Positions 24,389 through 32,853 of a DNA stretch of 64,000 nt are shown in pieces (position 1 is the first letter of the stretch; each line of letters opens with the position of its first letter). The notes below the pieces were generated by a model, which made no database searches, had not been told where the DNA came from, and saw nothing but the letters and a program-made list of their open reading frames with translations. The DNA is from Arenicella xantha (GTDB taxonomy: Bacteria > Pseudomonadota > Gammaproteobacteria > Arenicellales > Arenicellaceae): contig NZ_QNRT01000002.1 of the NCBI RefSeq assembly GCF_003315245.1, positions 113,148-177,147 on the forward strand, in the 5' to 3' direction. Both the position numbers and the translations under genes were made by a program.

Positions 24389-26071
24389 CTATCGTGATGC
24401 CGCCACGCGCTGAAGCCGTGTTAGTGCATTGACCATGTATTTGGCATGATGGTGTACTTCATGGTTTAGATTGAACCACGTTGAGATCGTAGCCGTAACC
24501 GCGGTTTGCCCCCGATTAGCGTTGATAATTAGATCCGAACAAGCTTGGTGATGCCTAACATTCAATTCGCTCAGTTCGGCATCTACCGTTGAAAGCATAG
24601 AGCTTAAGTTGTTACTCGCCTCATCGCCGTGCTGCAAGCGCCCTTGAAGCGCACCGGTTTGCCTCATCTCCAGTTGGTCAAGAGCATGATCGTAAATTTG
24701 GTAAAACTGCTTTAAAAAAGTTTGATGCGCGTCTGCTAGGTTGTGGCCACCACTGCCCTCCTTTGAACCTCTAATCACATTAAAGTCGAGCTGAATGTCC
24801 TTCAGGGTTTTACAGGCATACACAATCGCACGGGTTGCTTCGAGTAGCTGGCCAACCGCGTTGTCATCAGCTTGTGCGATGTTCGAGAGTCTAAGACGCT
24901 GAGCAAAGTGAATAATCTGACTCTCAAACTCTTTAATTGCTTGATACTGATCAGCGATTGCACGGTGTACCACTTCATCGCTCTGCAAACCATTTTCTGA
25001 GACCCGAACACCAACCCGAGTTGTATTTAGAGATATTGCGTCACGCGCCAACAACATCACCGAAGCTTGCAAACTAGCTACCGCAGCTTCAGGAACTTCT
25101 ACCGGCACTTCAAATAGTGTGGCTCGGCTATCCGCTTCAACTGGGAGCAGACGTTGAATCCAGCGTGTGTATTGCGCGAGCAACGGCAGAAAGATCAGCA
25201 AACCTAGCAAATTCAATATGCTGTGAAACATCACTAAACCAAACATCTCGTCGACAACACCAACCAGACTCAGCCAAGCAGGCAACAATGGCAACAACAG
25301 AAAGAAGGCCGAAATATCCACCACGACATTGAACAATACATGAGCCAGCGCAAGCTGTTTCTTAACGATCGATTGTCCGAGGCTGCCCAGAATCGTAGTA
25401 CTGGTGGTGCCAAGATCCGCCCCAATCATGAGTGCCGCAGCATCGACTAAGCCGATTGCTTGAGAACTCAGTAGAGCGAGTGTCATCATCATCACCGCTG
25501 AACTCGATTGCATCACCGCGGCTAACACGAGACCAATAAGTAGATAAACCCAGCCGGCTAGTTCAGCGGCCTCGTTTAAATCAACTAATTCAGTTAAACC
25601 AGCGACACTTTCTTTCATTACCGACAGGCCAAATATCAACAAGCCGAATCCAAATAGTGCGGTGCCCGTTCCGCGTATGCGGGTATTTTTAAGGAAATCC
25701 AAGTTGGTTAGTGCACCGATACCCAAAAGCGGCAACACCAGGCTGTTCAGATCCATCTTAAAACCGACTAAGGTTACAATCCATCCAGTAATCGTAGTGC
25801 CTAGGTTGGCCCCCAACACAACCCCTATTCCACTGTAAAGAGACATGGCGCCGGCGCTCACAAACGCCAAGGTTAGCAGCGACACCATCGAACTACTTTG
25901 CAGCACTGCGGTAATAAAAATTCCCGCAGAGGCGCTACTTAGCGGCGTTTTTGTGCGATTAACAATCCATTTTTTGAATCCCTCACCACTGGCTTGCTGA
26001 ATGCCCGATTCAAGCTGCCCCATCGCGTACAGAAAAATCGCTAAGCCTGAGATAAACGCAATAAAGCTCAT
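24389..26071 (-). CDS. Na/Pi cotransporter family protein with PhoU-like tail
   Basis: The 560-residue protein has two inverted Na/Pi-cotransporter repeats with the QSSS motifs (AVLQSSSMVSLLTLAF near 55-70, AVMQSSSAVMMMTLAL near 185-200) and GANLGTTITGW and GADLGTTSTTI blocks. A helical PhoU-like domain fills about 330-560. Members take up or export phosphate with sodium. It lies among FNR-controlled genes but I see no FNR box directly upstream; a 98-bp gap separates it from the small membrane protein gene, which does have one. Confidence 0.88.
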   Translation of the reverse strand: MSFIAFISGLAIFLYAMGQLESGIQQASGEGFKKWIVNRTKTPLSSASAGIFITAVLQSSSMVSLLTLAFVSAGAMSLYSGIGVVLGANLGTTITGWIVTLVGFKMDLNSLVLPLLGIGALTNLDFLKNTRIRGTGTALFGFGLLIFGLSVMKESVAGLTELVDLNEAAELAGWVYLLIGLVLAAVMQSSSAVMMMTLALLSSQAIGLVDAAALMIGADLGTTSTTILGSLGQSIVKKQLALAHVLFNVVVDISAFFLLLPLLPAWLSLVGVVDEMFGLVMFHSILNLLGLLIFLPLLAQYTRWIQRLLPVEADSRATLFEVPVEVPEAAVASLQASVMLLARDAISLNTTRVGVRVSENGLQSDEVVHRAIADQYQAIKEFESQIIHFAQRLRLSNIAQADDNAVGQLLEATRAIVYACKTLKDIQLDFNVIRGSKEGSGGHNLADAHQTFLKQFYQIYDHALDQLEMRQTGALQGRLQHGDEASNNLSSMLSTVDAELSELNVRHHQACSDLIINANRGQTAVTATISTWFNLNHEVHHHAKYMVNALTRLQRVAASR

Positions 26072-26169
26072 ACAATATAATCAACCTTGGTAAGCAAACT
26101 TAGTAAGCAAACAGTGGTGCTTCAAAACGTAAATAACCGGTGACATGTGGTGCATTGCATAGCTAATCA

Positions 26170-26601
26170 CTAATCAGCAGATGCCCAACCGTCACCGAAC
26201 CAGCGCGTCAACAAAAAGTCGATTAGCAGGCCAATGAGTGCGCCCTCAAGCACCATCCAAAATGGCGACGCCCAAGGGCCCGTGGCGCTGAACATTTCCA
26301 GACTAAGCTGTGAAATAACTGGATAAGCGATAAGCACCAACACGAAGTTCATCCAAGCCCCTAACCATATGCCTCTGAACCACCAAGGCATGGGTAGCTT
26401 AAATACTGGATGACGCGCCAAGATACCGAACACGCCCACTAAAGCGCCTAATGTGGTGTACCAAAACACGATGCCGATACGTAGCATTAAGCCTGAGTCA
26501 TCAACCAACATCGGTAATACAAAGAAGCCGAGTAAGCCAACAGCAAGCCCCAGCACCTTGCCAACACCAATTCTATACACGAGCGATTTTTCAAATGACA
26601 T
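26170..26601 (-). CDS. Unrecognised four-helix membrane protein, probably FNR-controlled
   Basis: The 143-residue protein has about four hydrophobic segments (13-31, 39-60, 73-95, 112-132) and few charged residues between them. I recognise no family. A perfect FNR box lies 115-128 bp upstream (26716-26729), and the gene precedes the Na/Pi symporter gene on the same strand, so the two may be one transcript induced at low oxygen. Confidence 0.75.
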   Translation of the reverse strand: MSFEKSLVYRIGVGKVLGLAVGLLGFFVLPMLVDDSGLMLRIGIVFWYTTLGALVGVFGILARHPVFKLPMPWWFRGIWLGAWMNFVLVLIAYPVISQLSLEMFSATGPWASPFWMVLEGALIGLLIDFLLTRWFGDGWASAD

Positions 26602-26715
26602 GGTCGATCTCCGATAGGTACCATTGAGTATGCTGCCGATCGTTATTCAATCTGCGCGACACAATCCGCAGCGGCAGTAATCCATTACAGCTTACTGATA
26701 TCAAAAGCTTCTCAT

Positions 26716-26729
26716 TTGATATAGATCAA
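26716..26729 (-). promoter_or_regulatory. FNR/Anr box upstream of the small membrane protein gene
   Basis: TTGATATAGATCAA is a perfect TTGAT-N4-ATCAA site, located between the fnr stop (26808) and the ATG at 26601. Both flanking genes are on the minus strand, so it serves the downstream one. Confidence 0.8.
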
Positions 26730-26807
26730 GCTTTGAAGAGGTAACGAACCTATCGAACTAATTTTTCTAGCTAAAGAGCTCTGGTGCAACCTACAAATCA
26801 GCGATAA

Positions 26808-27551
26808 CTAGGCCGTATGCGCGATTGAACTAATATCGATCGACGTTTCAAGCGCATGACAATGAACCAATCCTTCCAATTTTGCGCGATCTTGCACCGT
26901 GACTAAGCGATTATTAATGGTAATAACACCGCGTTCCTGAAAACGCTTTAACAGGCGACTGATTGTTTCGGGAGCGAGCCCTAGATGGTTCGCTATATCA
27001 CGCCGAGACATTGGCAAATGCAAATCTAGACTATTGTGTCCACGTGCTTGTAATCTCGATAGTAGATTATGCAGAAAGCCTGATAGCTTCTGTTCTGCAG
27101 TTTGATCGAAATGTTCAATCGGATTCACATGTGAATTATAGATATCACGGCTTAGCAAGCTAAATAATTGTTTCTGTAGCGACGGCACCGTTGAGCACAG
27201 CGTCTGCAACTCATTGAAATCCATCTCACACAAAACCGATGTGTCGAGTGCTTCGACATTGAATCCATAGCGCTGTGCATAAATCGCATCAAGCCCAAAC
27301 AATTCGCCTGGCAGGTGGAACGATTGAATGTATTCAGTGCCGGCCTTATCGAAACGGTATGATTTTGCCATGCCCGACTTAACCGCGTAGATTTTGTCGA
27401 ACTTATCGCCTTGTCTAATGAGAATATCACCGGCGTGCTTCACCGAGGTGGAACTAACAATATCCTCTAACTTGCTGATATCGGCTTTATCCAATCCAAG
27501 CGGCAAGCAGATTTGACTCATGGAGCAATTGGAACAGGTGTGCTCAAACAT
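26808..27551 (-). CDS. fnr: FNR/Anr oxygen-sensing transcription factor
   Basis: The 247-residue CRP-family regulator has the cluster cysteines C6, C9, C15 (CSNCSMSQIC) and C108 (SVLCEMDF), matching the four that hold the oxygen-labile 4Fe-4S cluster in E. coli FNR. The recognition helix ends GLAPETISRLLKRF, with E195-x2-S198-R199, the FNR-specific reading of TTGAT. The ATG at 27551 is preferred to TTG at 27572. Its predicted targets (four boxes) lie within 7 kb. Confidence 0.94.
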   Translation of the reverse strand: MFEHTCSNCSMSQICLPLGLDKADISKLEDIVSSTSVKHAGDILIRQGDKFDKIYAVKSGMAKSYRFDKAGTEYIQSFHLPGELFGLDAIYAQRYGFNVEALDTSVLCEMDFNELQTLCSTVPSLQKQLFSLLSRDIYNSHVNPIEHFDQTAEQKLSGFLHNLLSRLQARGHNSLDLHLPMSRRDIANHLGLAPETISRLLKRFQERGVITINNRLVTVQDRAKLEGLVHCHALETSIDISSIAHTA

Positions 27552-27670
27552 AACTCTAACCGGGGTTAACAAATCGTAGCGATAGTATAGCGCGCACCAG
27601 TCGAGGTTGCGTCATATTCATCGCAAGATAGCTGTTTTAAACACTCGAATCGACCATGAGTTGTGTGTTA

Positions 27671-27684
27671 TTGACTTGACTCAA
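27671..27684. promoter_or_regulatory. Weak FNR-like site upstream of fnr
   Basis: TTGACTTGACTCAA keeps eight of ten FNR consensus bases. It lies about 120 bp before the fnr ATG, between the mechanosensitive channel gene and fnr, so it could give autoregulation. Confidence 0.3.
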
Positions 27685-27710
27685 CAATGCTAAACCGCCG
27701 GGAAACACCG

Positions 27711-29105
27711 TTATTCAGTGGGCAACGCTTTGTCTAGTAAGTCATTTTTTGCTTCTTTAGCTCGCTCCTCACTGACTTTCTCTTGAATCTGACGATCAGC
27801 CGATACGTCCACCTGCTCGCCAACGTCAAGCGGCTTGCTAATCGGTGCTTGAGCGCTTTTGGCATCACCTTGTTTTACGTTTTTCTGTGATTTCGTTGCA
27901 GATGCATCAGCACTAACAAGCTCTGCGAGCACCGGAGGAACGCGCCCGTCAAAACGCAGTCGATAAATTGGTTCAGGTAATGTAAACCCCTGATCCTCCA
28001 AAGCGGTCTTTGCCGCTTTAATAGCCACACTACGAGCTTTTGAGAAATTGGTATCTGACTGATTAACCCACGCCATGAACTTGATAACAATGCTCGAGTC
28101 ACCAACAAAATCGATCATGGCGCCAGCGCTTGGGTCATCCAAAATGAAATCATGTTGCTTGATTGCATCCAGACCAACTTGCATCGCAATCAGCGGATCA
28201 TCTTCACCGTCCACGCCCAATTGAAAGTCGAATCGACGCTCTGGGTTAGTGCTGTAATTCAGAATAATTCCCTTGAACACGATTGAATTCGGGATCCTTA
28301 AATGGTTACCGTCTAAAGTCATCAAGATTGTCGCTCGCGATGTTAGCCGCACCACATACCCTTCATGCTCGTTGATGGTTACGTGATCATGCGCACGAAA
28401 TGGCTGACGCAGACTCAGCATAATGCTTGAAATGTAGTTTTCCAAGGTATCGCGCACCGCAAAGCTAATCGCAATACCCAGCACGCCCGCACCACCTAAT
28501 ATCGTGGCAATAAACTTTGACGCACCTATCAAATTGAGCGCAAGCACAACGCCCAAGGCAATAATTAGAATGCGCACGGCGTGCGACAACAGCTCGGCTA
28601 AAAATGGATTAGGCGCTATGCGTTGCCACAAACGATTCCAGCGCGCAATCGCACCACCAAGCAACACAAATATGATCACCACGCCGAATGCCACCAATGT
28701 CAATGGAAGCGCGCGAATCATGCTCCTGACACTAGCTTGAAAATCAGTCAAGATCGGTGTCACATTGTCGCTGATACCAAGAGTTCGATTAATTTGATCT
28801 TTAACCGTCACCACACCTGCAGTGCGGGTTGCTATATCCATAGCGTCGTTGGCAAATCGTTCATTGGACGCGTCACCACTAAGGGTCACAACACCGGCTT
28901 CTACCTCAACCAGCACCGCGTCAAGCCCATCAATTTTGCTAAAGATATTCTGGATTCTAGACTCGATACGCGCATCGTTAGGTTCATCTTCGGCGACCTG
29001 GATGACCGGTTCTGGGTCAACCATATCGGCTTGTGCGATCAAAATGTTCGGCCAAGTCAGCACTAGCAACGCAAGCATTAAACCGGTCTGAATACTATTA
29101 CTCAT
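27711..29105 (-). CDS. MscS-type channel with N-terminal BON domain
   Basis: The 464-residue protein starts with a signal-like helix and a BON domain (about 42-106, with LVEVEAGVVTLSGDA). Three membrane helices follow, the last being the pore helix (GGAGVLGIAISFAVRDTLENYISS). The beta domain SLRQPFRAHDHVTINEHEGYVV and the C-terminal alpha-beta domain complete MscS. A charged Lys/Glu-rich tail (about 400-464) ends the protein. BON domains bind membranes or peptidoglycan; the fusion is known in some families. It is 13 bp after the DUF1304 gene on the same strand. Confidence 0.88.
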   Translation of the reverse strand: MSNSIQTGLMLALLVLTWPNILIAQADMVDPEPVIQVAEDEPNDARIESRIQNIFSKIDGLDAVLVEVEAGVVTLSGDASNERFANDAMDIATRTAGVVTVKDQINRTLGISDNVTPILTDFQASVRSMIRALPLTLVAFGVVIIFVLLGGAIARWNRLWQRIAPNPFLAELLSHAVRILIIALGVVLALNLIGASKFIATILGGAGVLGIAISFAVRDTLENYISSIMLSLRQPFRAHDHVTINEHEGYVVRLTSRATILMTLDGNHLRIPNSIVFKGIILNYSTNPERRFDFQLGVDGEDDPLIAMQVGLDAIKQHDFILDDPSAGAMIDFVGDSSIVIKFMAWVNQSDTNFSKARSVAIKAAKTALEDQGFTLPEPIYRLRFDGRVPPVLAELVSADASATKSQKNVKQGDAKSAQAPISKPLDVGEQVDVSADRQIQEKVSEERAKEAKNDLLDKALPTE

Positions 29106-29118
29106 ATTCTTTTACTAC

Positions 29119-29475
29119 TTATCTACGACTTATTATCAATGTCAGCATCGCAAGAATCGCCGGTACGGATTGGATGATAAAGATGGTTGGTTTTACGCTG
29201 ATAGCACCGACCACACCAGCCACGATAACGCAGATGAGAAAAAATAATTGCACGTCAACTTTTTTGCAGATAATCGCCCACAATAAGCCGGCAGCCAGAA
29301 AGCCATTATAAAGTCCTTGATTGAGTGCAAGCTGAGCTGAGCCACTGGCTTGTTCAGGGCTCATAGCGAATATTCGATGACCAATGGGATGATCCCAAAA
29401 TACCATTTCCAGAATCATGAAACCGACATGCAGCAGTGCCACTAGTAGTGTTAAGGCGGTAGCAAGTATTCTCAT
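29119..29475 (-). CDS. DUF1304 family membrane protein
   Basis: From the ATG at 29475 the product has 118 residues and four membrane helices. DUF1304 signatures are LLHVGFMILEMVFW, NQGLYNGFLAAGLLW and VAGVVGA(I/L)S. GGAA precedes this ATG by a suitable gap; a TTG at 29487 is less likely. The function is unknown; it is probably co-transcribed with the BON-MscS channel. Confidence 0.85.
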   Translation of the reverse strand: MRILATALTLLVALLHVGFMILEMVFWDHPIGHRIFAMSPEQASGSAQLALNQGLYNGFLAAGLLWAIICKKVDVQLFFLICVIVAGVVGAISVKPTIFIIQSVPAILAMLTLIISRR

Positions 29476-29847
29476 ATTCAGTTCCAATTCTATGCAGGTT
29501 TATGAGCGAAAATCATAGCATTAAAAACCGCTCAGTCCTGCGCTCATCGCTCAGTTTCCGTTAACTCCGACTCTTCATTAGCGGCAGCCTACGTTTGCAG
29601 CAGGCGCCGGTAGGCGTGTTTGTCTCAGCTTAGTTTTATTGCTTCGTTGCTAAAGCCCCCTGCCATACTGAATGATTTACCGTAAAGCTCAATCAAATAC
29701 GACATTTTAAGACTAGTTCACGACAAACGCGATGGTATGGTTCGCTTATAATAAGTTTGCAGTATATTCTTAGCGTCACACGTCCATGCCGTTGTCATTT
29801 TCACACATACCTACTTCTGCTGCACACCGCGACCGACAAAGCCTGTA
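29476..29847. other. Divergent intergenic region before pldA
   Basis: I see a TATAAT at 29747-29752 that could be a -10 box for pldA (about 95 bp before its ATG) without a good -35. No coding frame, clear operator or terminator is visible. Confidence 0.4.
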
Positions 29848-30810
29848 ATGAAAAAACTCTCCGCTACTCTGATCTTTGCTGCACTCCTTGTTAGTTCCGA
29901 TGCTCAATCACAGCACGATAATGAAGCAGTCAATGCGTGTCTTCAACAGCAACTAGCCAGCGCACCTGACTCAACAACAATGCAAGAGGTCCGAAGTTTG
30001 TGCAGCTTGTTAGATCAAGATGATACTGGCGCAACGGTGGTTTCAGAACGAAAGAAAAGACAAATGTCACTGTTTGGCGACGAATTTAGTATTTTGCTGC
30101 ATCGCGACAACTATCTACTGCCACTGACCCACAACACCAAAAACCAAGCGGCCGCGCTTGAATTTTCCGAAGCAACCGAGTTAGACGACGTTGAAATGAA
30201 GTTTCAACTCAGCATTAAGACCACGCTGCTGTCGCATACTCCGTTGTTTGATGGTCAGGTGTTCGCGGCTTACACCAACCAATCTCATTGGCAAGCCTAC
30301 AATGAAGAAGTTTCCAGACCGTTCCGTGAGACCAACCATCAGCCAGAACTATTTGTTGATTTTCCGGCTCGCTTTGCGCTCGGTAATTGGCAGCTAAACA
30401 CGTTTCGATTTGGACTAAACCACCAATCGAACGGACGGGCGGGAGAAATATCACGAAGTTGGAATCGCCTATACTCTGAGTTCGAATTTGCATCCGAGCA
30501 AAACGAAATGAGCTTGCGACTATGGAAACAGGTTTCCGATGAAGATAACCCAGATATCAGTCGTTTTATGGGAAATTTCCAACTGAACGGTTGGCACAAA
30601 CTTGGCAAACATCAGCTACATTGGATGGCGCGCAAAAGCCTTCAGGGCGGCGGCAAAGGAGCGCTGGAATTAGGTTGGAGTAGGCGCATTGGTGGACGCG
30701 AGGATTTGCGTCTTTACCTGCAAATATTCGATGGCTACGGTGAAAGTTTAATCGACTACGATCGTCATGTGCGACGCGTCGGTCTTGGTTTTAAAATTGG
30801 TGCAAATTAG
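29848..30810 (+). CDS. pldA: Outer membrane phospholipase A (OmpLA)
   Basis: The 320-residue preprotein has a signal peptide (about 1-21) and the OmpLA barrel. Catalytic residues H192 and S194 are in NHQSNG, and N206 (RSWN) follows at the same distance as His142/Ser144/Asn156 in E. coli. The enzyme hydrolyses phospholipids in the outer leaflet when dimerised with calcium. The C-terminal strand ends in VGLGFKIGAN. The 12-residue spacing and barrel blocks (YLLPLTHN) fit the family. Confidence 0.92.
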   Translation: MKKLSATLIFAALLVSSDAQSQHDNEAVNACLQQQLASAPDSTTMQEVRSLCSLLDQDDTGATVVSERKKRQMSLFGDEFSILLHRDNYLLPLTHNTKNQAAALEFSEATELDDVEMKFQLSIKTTLLSHTPLFDGQVFAAYTNQSHWQAYNEEVSRPFRETNHQPELFVDFPARFALGNWQLNTFRFGLNHQSNGRAGEISRSWNRLYSEFEFASEQNEMSLRLWKQVSDEDNPDISRFMGNFQLNGWHKLGKHQLHWMARKSLQGGGKGALELGWSRRIGGREDLRLYLQIFDGYGESLIDYDRHVRRVGLGFKIGAN

Positions 30811-31016
30811 CGATTCAAACAGAGAAACTAAGAAACAAAGAAACGAAGAAACTAGAGTCTGCTGGGGTTAGTTTTTCACTAGCGACGCTTGATTAATTTT
30901 ATAAAAAATCAATGATCCACAAAGGCTATCTAAATTCCGATTATCACTCGACTCATCTTTCAACAGCCTGTGGTATCTTTACATAATGACTAACAACTCT
31001 GGGTTGAATTAATATT

Positions 31017-31907
31017 ATGAGCGCCATATCGCCAACCATGTTGCAACATTATCATGACCATGGATACGTGGTTGTACCAAAATTAATCGCAGAACAGCAC
31101 CTCACGACCTGGGTCGACCGACTAGCTGAAATCGTTGAAGGTCGCGTTCCACCATCACCTGGCATGCTGGTTATGAAGGATGTCATGGTTGCCAAAGGCG
31201 CAGTAAATCCCGGCAGTAAAATGGAGGCTATTGCCAAAATACAAGACTTTGAAAGTGATCCGGTACTCGATTCTTACACGACCCATCCGTCTATTTTAGA
31301 GTGTGTCGAAACCATTGTTGGCAAAGACGTTCAAACCATTCATACCATGTTGATCAATAAGCCACCACATGTCGACGGTCGCCATCCATTGCATCAAGAC
31401 CTGTTGTATTTCCCGTTCCGCCCGGCTGACAAGATTGTTGCGAGTTGGACTGCCTTAGAGCCGGTCACGAGGGAGAATGGTTGCTTGGTGGTGCTCCCTG
31501 ACACACACCGTGGAGAACTGTTGAAACACGGAAATCCAGAATGGGACAACCTTAACGCAGGGTACTTTGGCGCAAAAGGTGTGGATGCGTCAAATCGAGT
31601 GCATTTGGAAATGAACCCCGGTGATACCGTATTTTTTCACCCGATATTGATTCACGGCTCTGGCCGTAACCGAACGGAAGGTTTTCGACGCGCTATTTCA
31701 GCCCATTACTCCGCCGTCGACGTCGAATGGGCATGGGCCACCGAAGGTGCATTTGGCGAGAGACGTTATCGCATAGTCAGTGGCGATAAAAAAGGTCAAT
31801 TTTGGTCCGGTGAACGATTTAAAGAAGGTGGGCTTGATCCCCGTACATTACTGAGCTCTAGCGAAGATCTCAAGAGCGTAGAGTCAGTGAAAAAACGACA
31901 CCAGTAG
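31017..31907 (+). CDS. Phytanoyl-CoA dioxygenase (PhyH) family oxygenase
   Basis: The 296-residue Fe(II)/2-oxoglutarate enzyme shows the facial triad: H126xD128 in PLHQDLLYF and H213 in ILIHGSG, with R217 for 2-oxoglutarate. The N-terminal HYHDHGYVVVPKLI is typical. The substrate is not evident; PhyH relatives act on fatty acyl chains, ectoine or secondary metabolites. The neighbours give no pathway. It is monocistronic as far as I can see, with a hairpin 30 bp after the stop. Confidence 0.85.
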   Translation: MSAISPTMLQHYHDHGYVVVPKLIAEQHLTTWVDRLAEIVEGRVPPSPGMLVMKDVMVAKGAVNPGSKMEAIAKIQDFESDPVLDSYTTHPSILECVETIVGKDVQTIHTMLINKPPHVDGRHPLHQDLLYFPFRPADKIVASWTALEPVTRENGCLVVLPDTHRGELLKHGNPEWDNLNAGYFGAKGVDASNRVHLEMNPGDTVFFHPILIHGSGRNRTEGFRRAISAHYSAVDVEWAWATEGAFGERRYRIVSGDKKGQFWSGERFKEGGLDPRTLLSSSEDLKSVESVKKRHQ

Positions 31908-31937
31908 CACTCAGCGATCTATCTATAAATGACATAA

Positions 31938-31969
31938 CAGCTACCCCAAGCAAATGCTTGGAGTAACTG
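31938..31969. terminator. Probable terminator downstream of the PhyH gene
   Basis: CAGCTACCCCAAGCA (31938-31952) pairs with 31955-31969 over 15 positions with two G-U (minus) or C-A (plus) positions and an AA loop; TTT follows on the plus strand. Which transcript it ends is unclear. Confidence 0.6.
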
Positions 31970-32067
31970 TTTGGCGGAACCGACGCCTCTAGAACGAGGC
32001 AAGATTGAGGTTCCATACTACGCGGTAAATAGGACTAAGCGGTTTAGAGCTTAGTAAACCGATCCAG

Positions 32068-32286
32068 CTATTCGTACGCCTCTTCGTCGTATAGATCTAG
32101 ATCATCTCGCGCTTCCCAGCGTGAAGTTGTACGCCGTGCTTGTCGATCACGTTTGCTTTGCTGACGTGGCTTCTTAGCTTTTCGCCGTGGAGCGTCATAG
32201 CCATCGTAGTCGTCGTAGTCAAATGCTCGGTTAACCTGACTGCTGTAGTCAGCGGTATAGTCAAAATGGTGATGATGTTTAGCCAT
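32068..32286 (-). CDS. Small His-rich, charged hypothetical protein
   Basis: The 72-residue product has an N-terminal HHHH run, an Asp/Tyr-rich middle (DYDDYDGYD), a strongly basic block (RRKAKKPRQQSKRDRQARR) and an acidic end. It has no membrane segment or signal. I do not recognise it. The start has only a weak ribosome site, but the coherent block structure argues for a real protein. The histidines could bind metal and the basic block RNA or DNA; that is speculation. Confidence 0.55.
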   Translation of the reverse strand: MAKHHHHFDYTADYSSQVNRAFDYDDYDGYDAPRRKAKKPRQQSKRDRQARRTTSRWEARDDLDLYDEEAYE

Positions 32287-32623
32287 CTGGGTTTCTCAAC
32301 AATAAAAAATCAGTTTGTTTAATATCGCAAAATTGAACTCGATCTATCACTGTTTTAACGATTAGGACCGAGCCGTTGTTGGTGCAGCGCTGACACGGCA
32401 GTTGGCCTATGTCTCACAGCGCTTCACCTGTGATTATTATTCAAGTATCGAGAAAGCCTGTAAAACGCTATTTTTGCGCCCTGACGACAAATATTTTTGA
32501 TCGACATAGAGAGACACTCCCGATGAGTTGCACCAAACTGTGCAATATTTGCGCCCGACTTCCCTTGCTTAAGCAGCGCGGTCTATACTGAGATTATCTC
32601 AACACTCCGCTCTGGCACACACT
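32287..32623. other. Divergent intergenic region between small protein and XRE regulator
   Basis: A 60-codon frame at 32409-32591 (plus) has no ribosome site and no recognisable product. I see no clear operator; a GCGC-rich GATCGACAT stretch is not convincing. No terminator. Confidence 0.4.
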
Positions 32624-32824
32624 ATGATCAAATGTTACCTCGATCTATTACTAAGCAAGCGTAATATTAACGCAGAGTCGCTCATTGCCGATACATCATT
32701 GAGCCGTGCAACTGTTAGAAAGTTGCTGGATGGCAGCGCCAACGAAATCCATTTCGACGAGCTTGAAGCGCTGTGCGACTATCTAAAATGCGATGTCGGC
32801 GATTTACTTAGTCATCAAGGTTGA
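32624..32824 (+). CDS. Small XRE/Cro-type DNA-binding regulator
   Basis: The 66-residue helix-turn-helix protein (about residues 15-40, LIADTSLSRATVRKLLDGS) continues IHFDELEALCDYLKCDVGDLL, which matches the HTH_26/YozG-like family of stand-alone regulators. It lies convergent to, and 29 bp from the end of, the decarboxylase gene. The target is unknown; it could act on the decarboxylase or other genes. Confidence 0.75.
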   Translation: MIKCYLDLLLSKRNINAESLIADTSLSRATVRKLLDGSANEIHFDELEALCDYLKCDVGDLLSHQG

Positions 32825-32853
32825 TGGTTAGCGTAAGCAAGGCGACCGAGTAG

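Noticed and set aside
32409..32591. 60-codon plus frame upstream of the XRE gene
   Set aside because: No ribosome site or family, lies in a promoter region.
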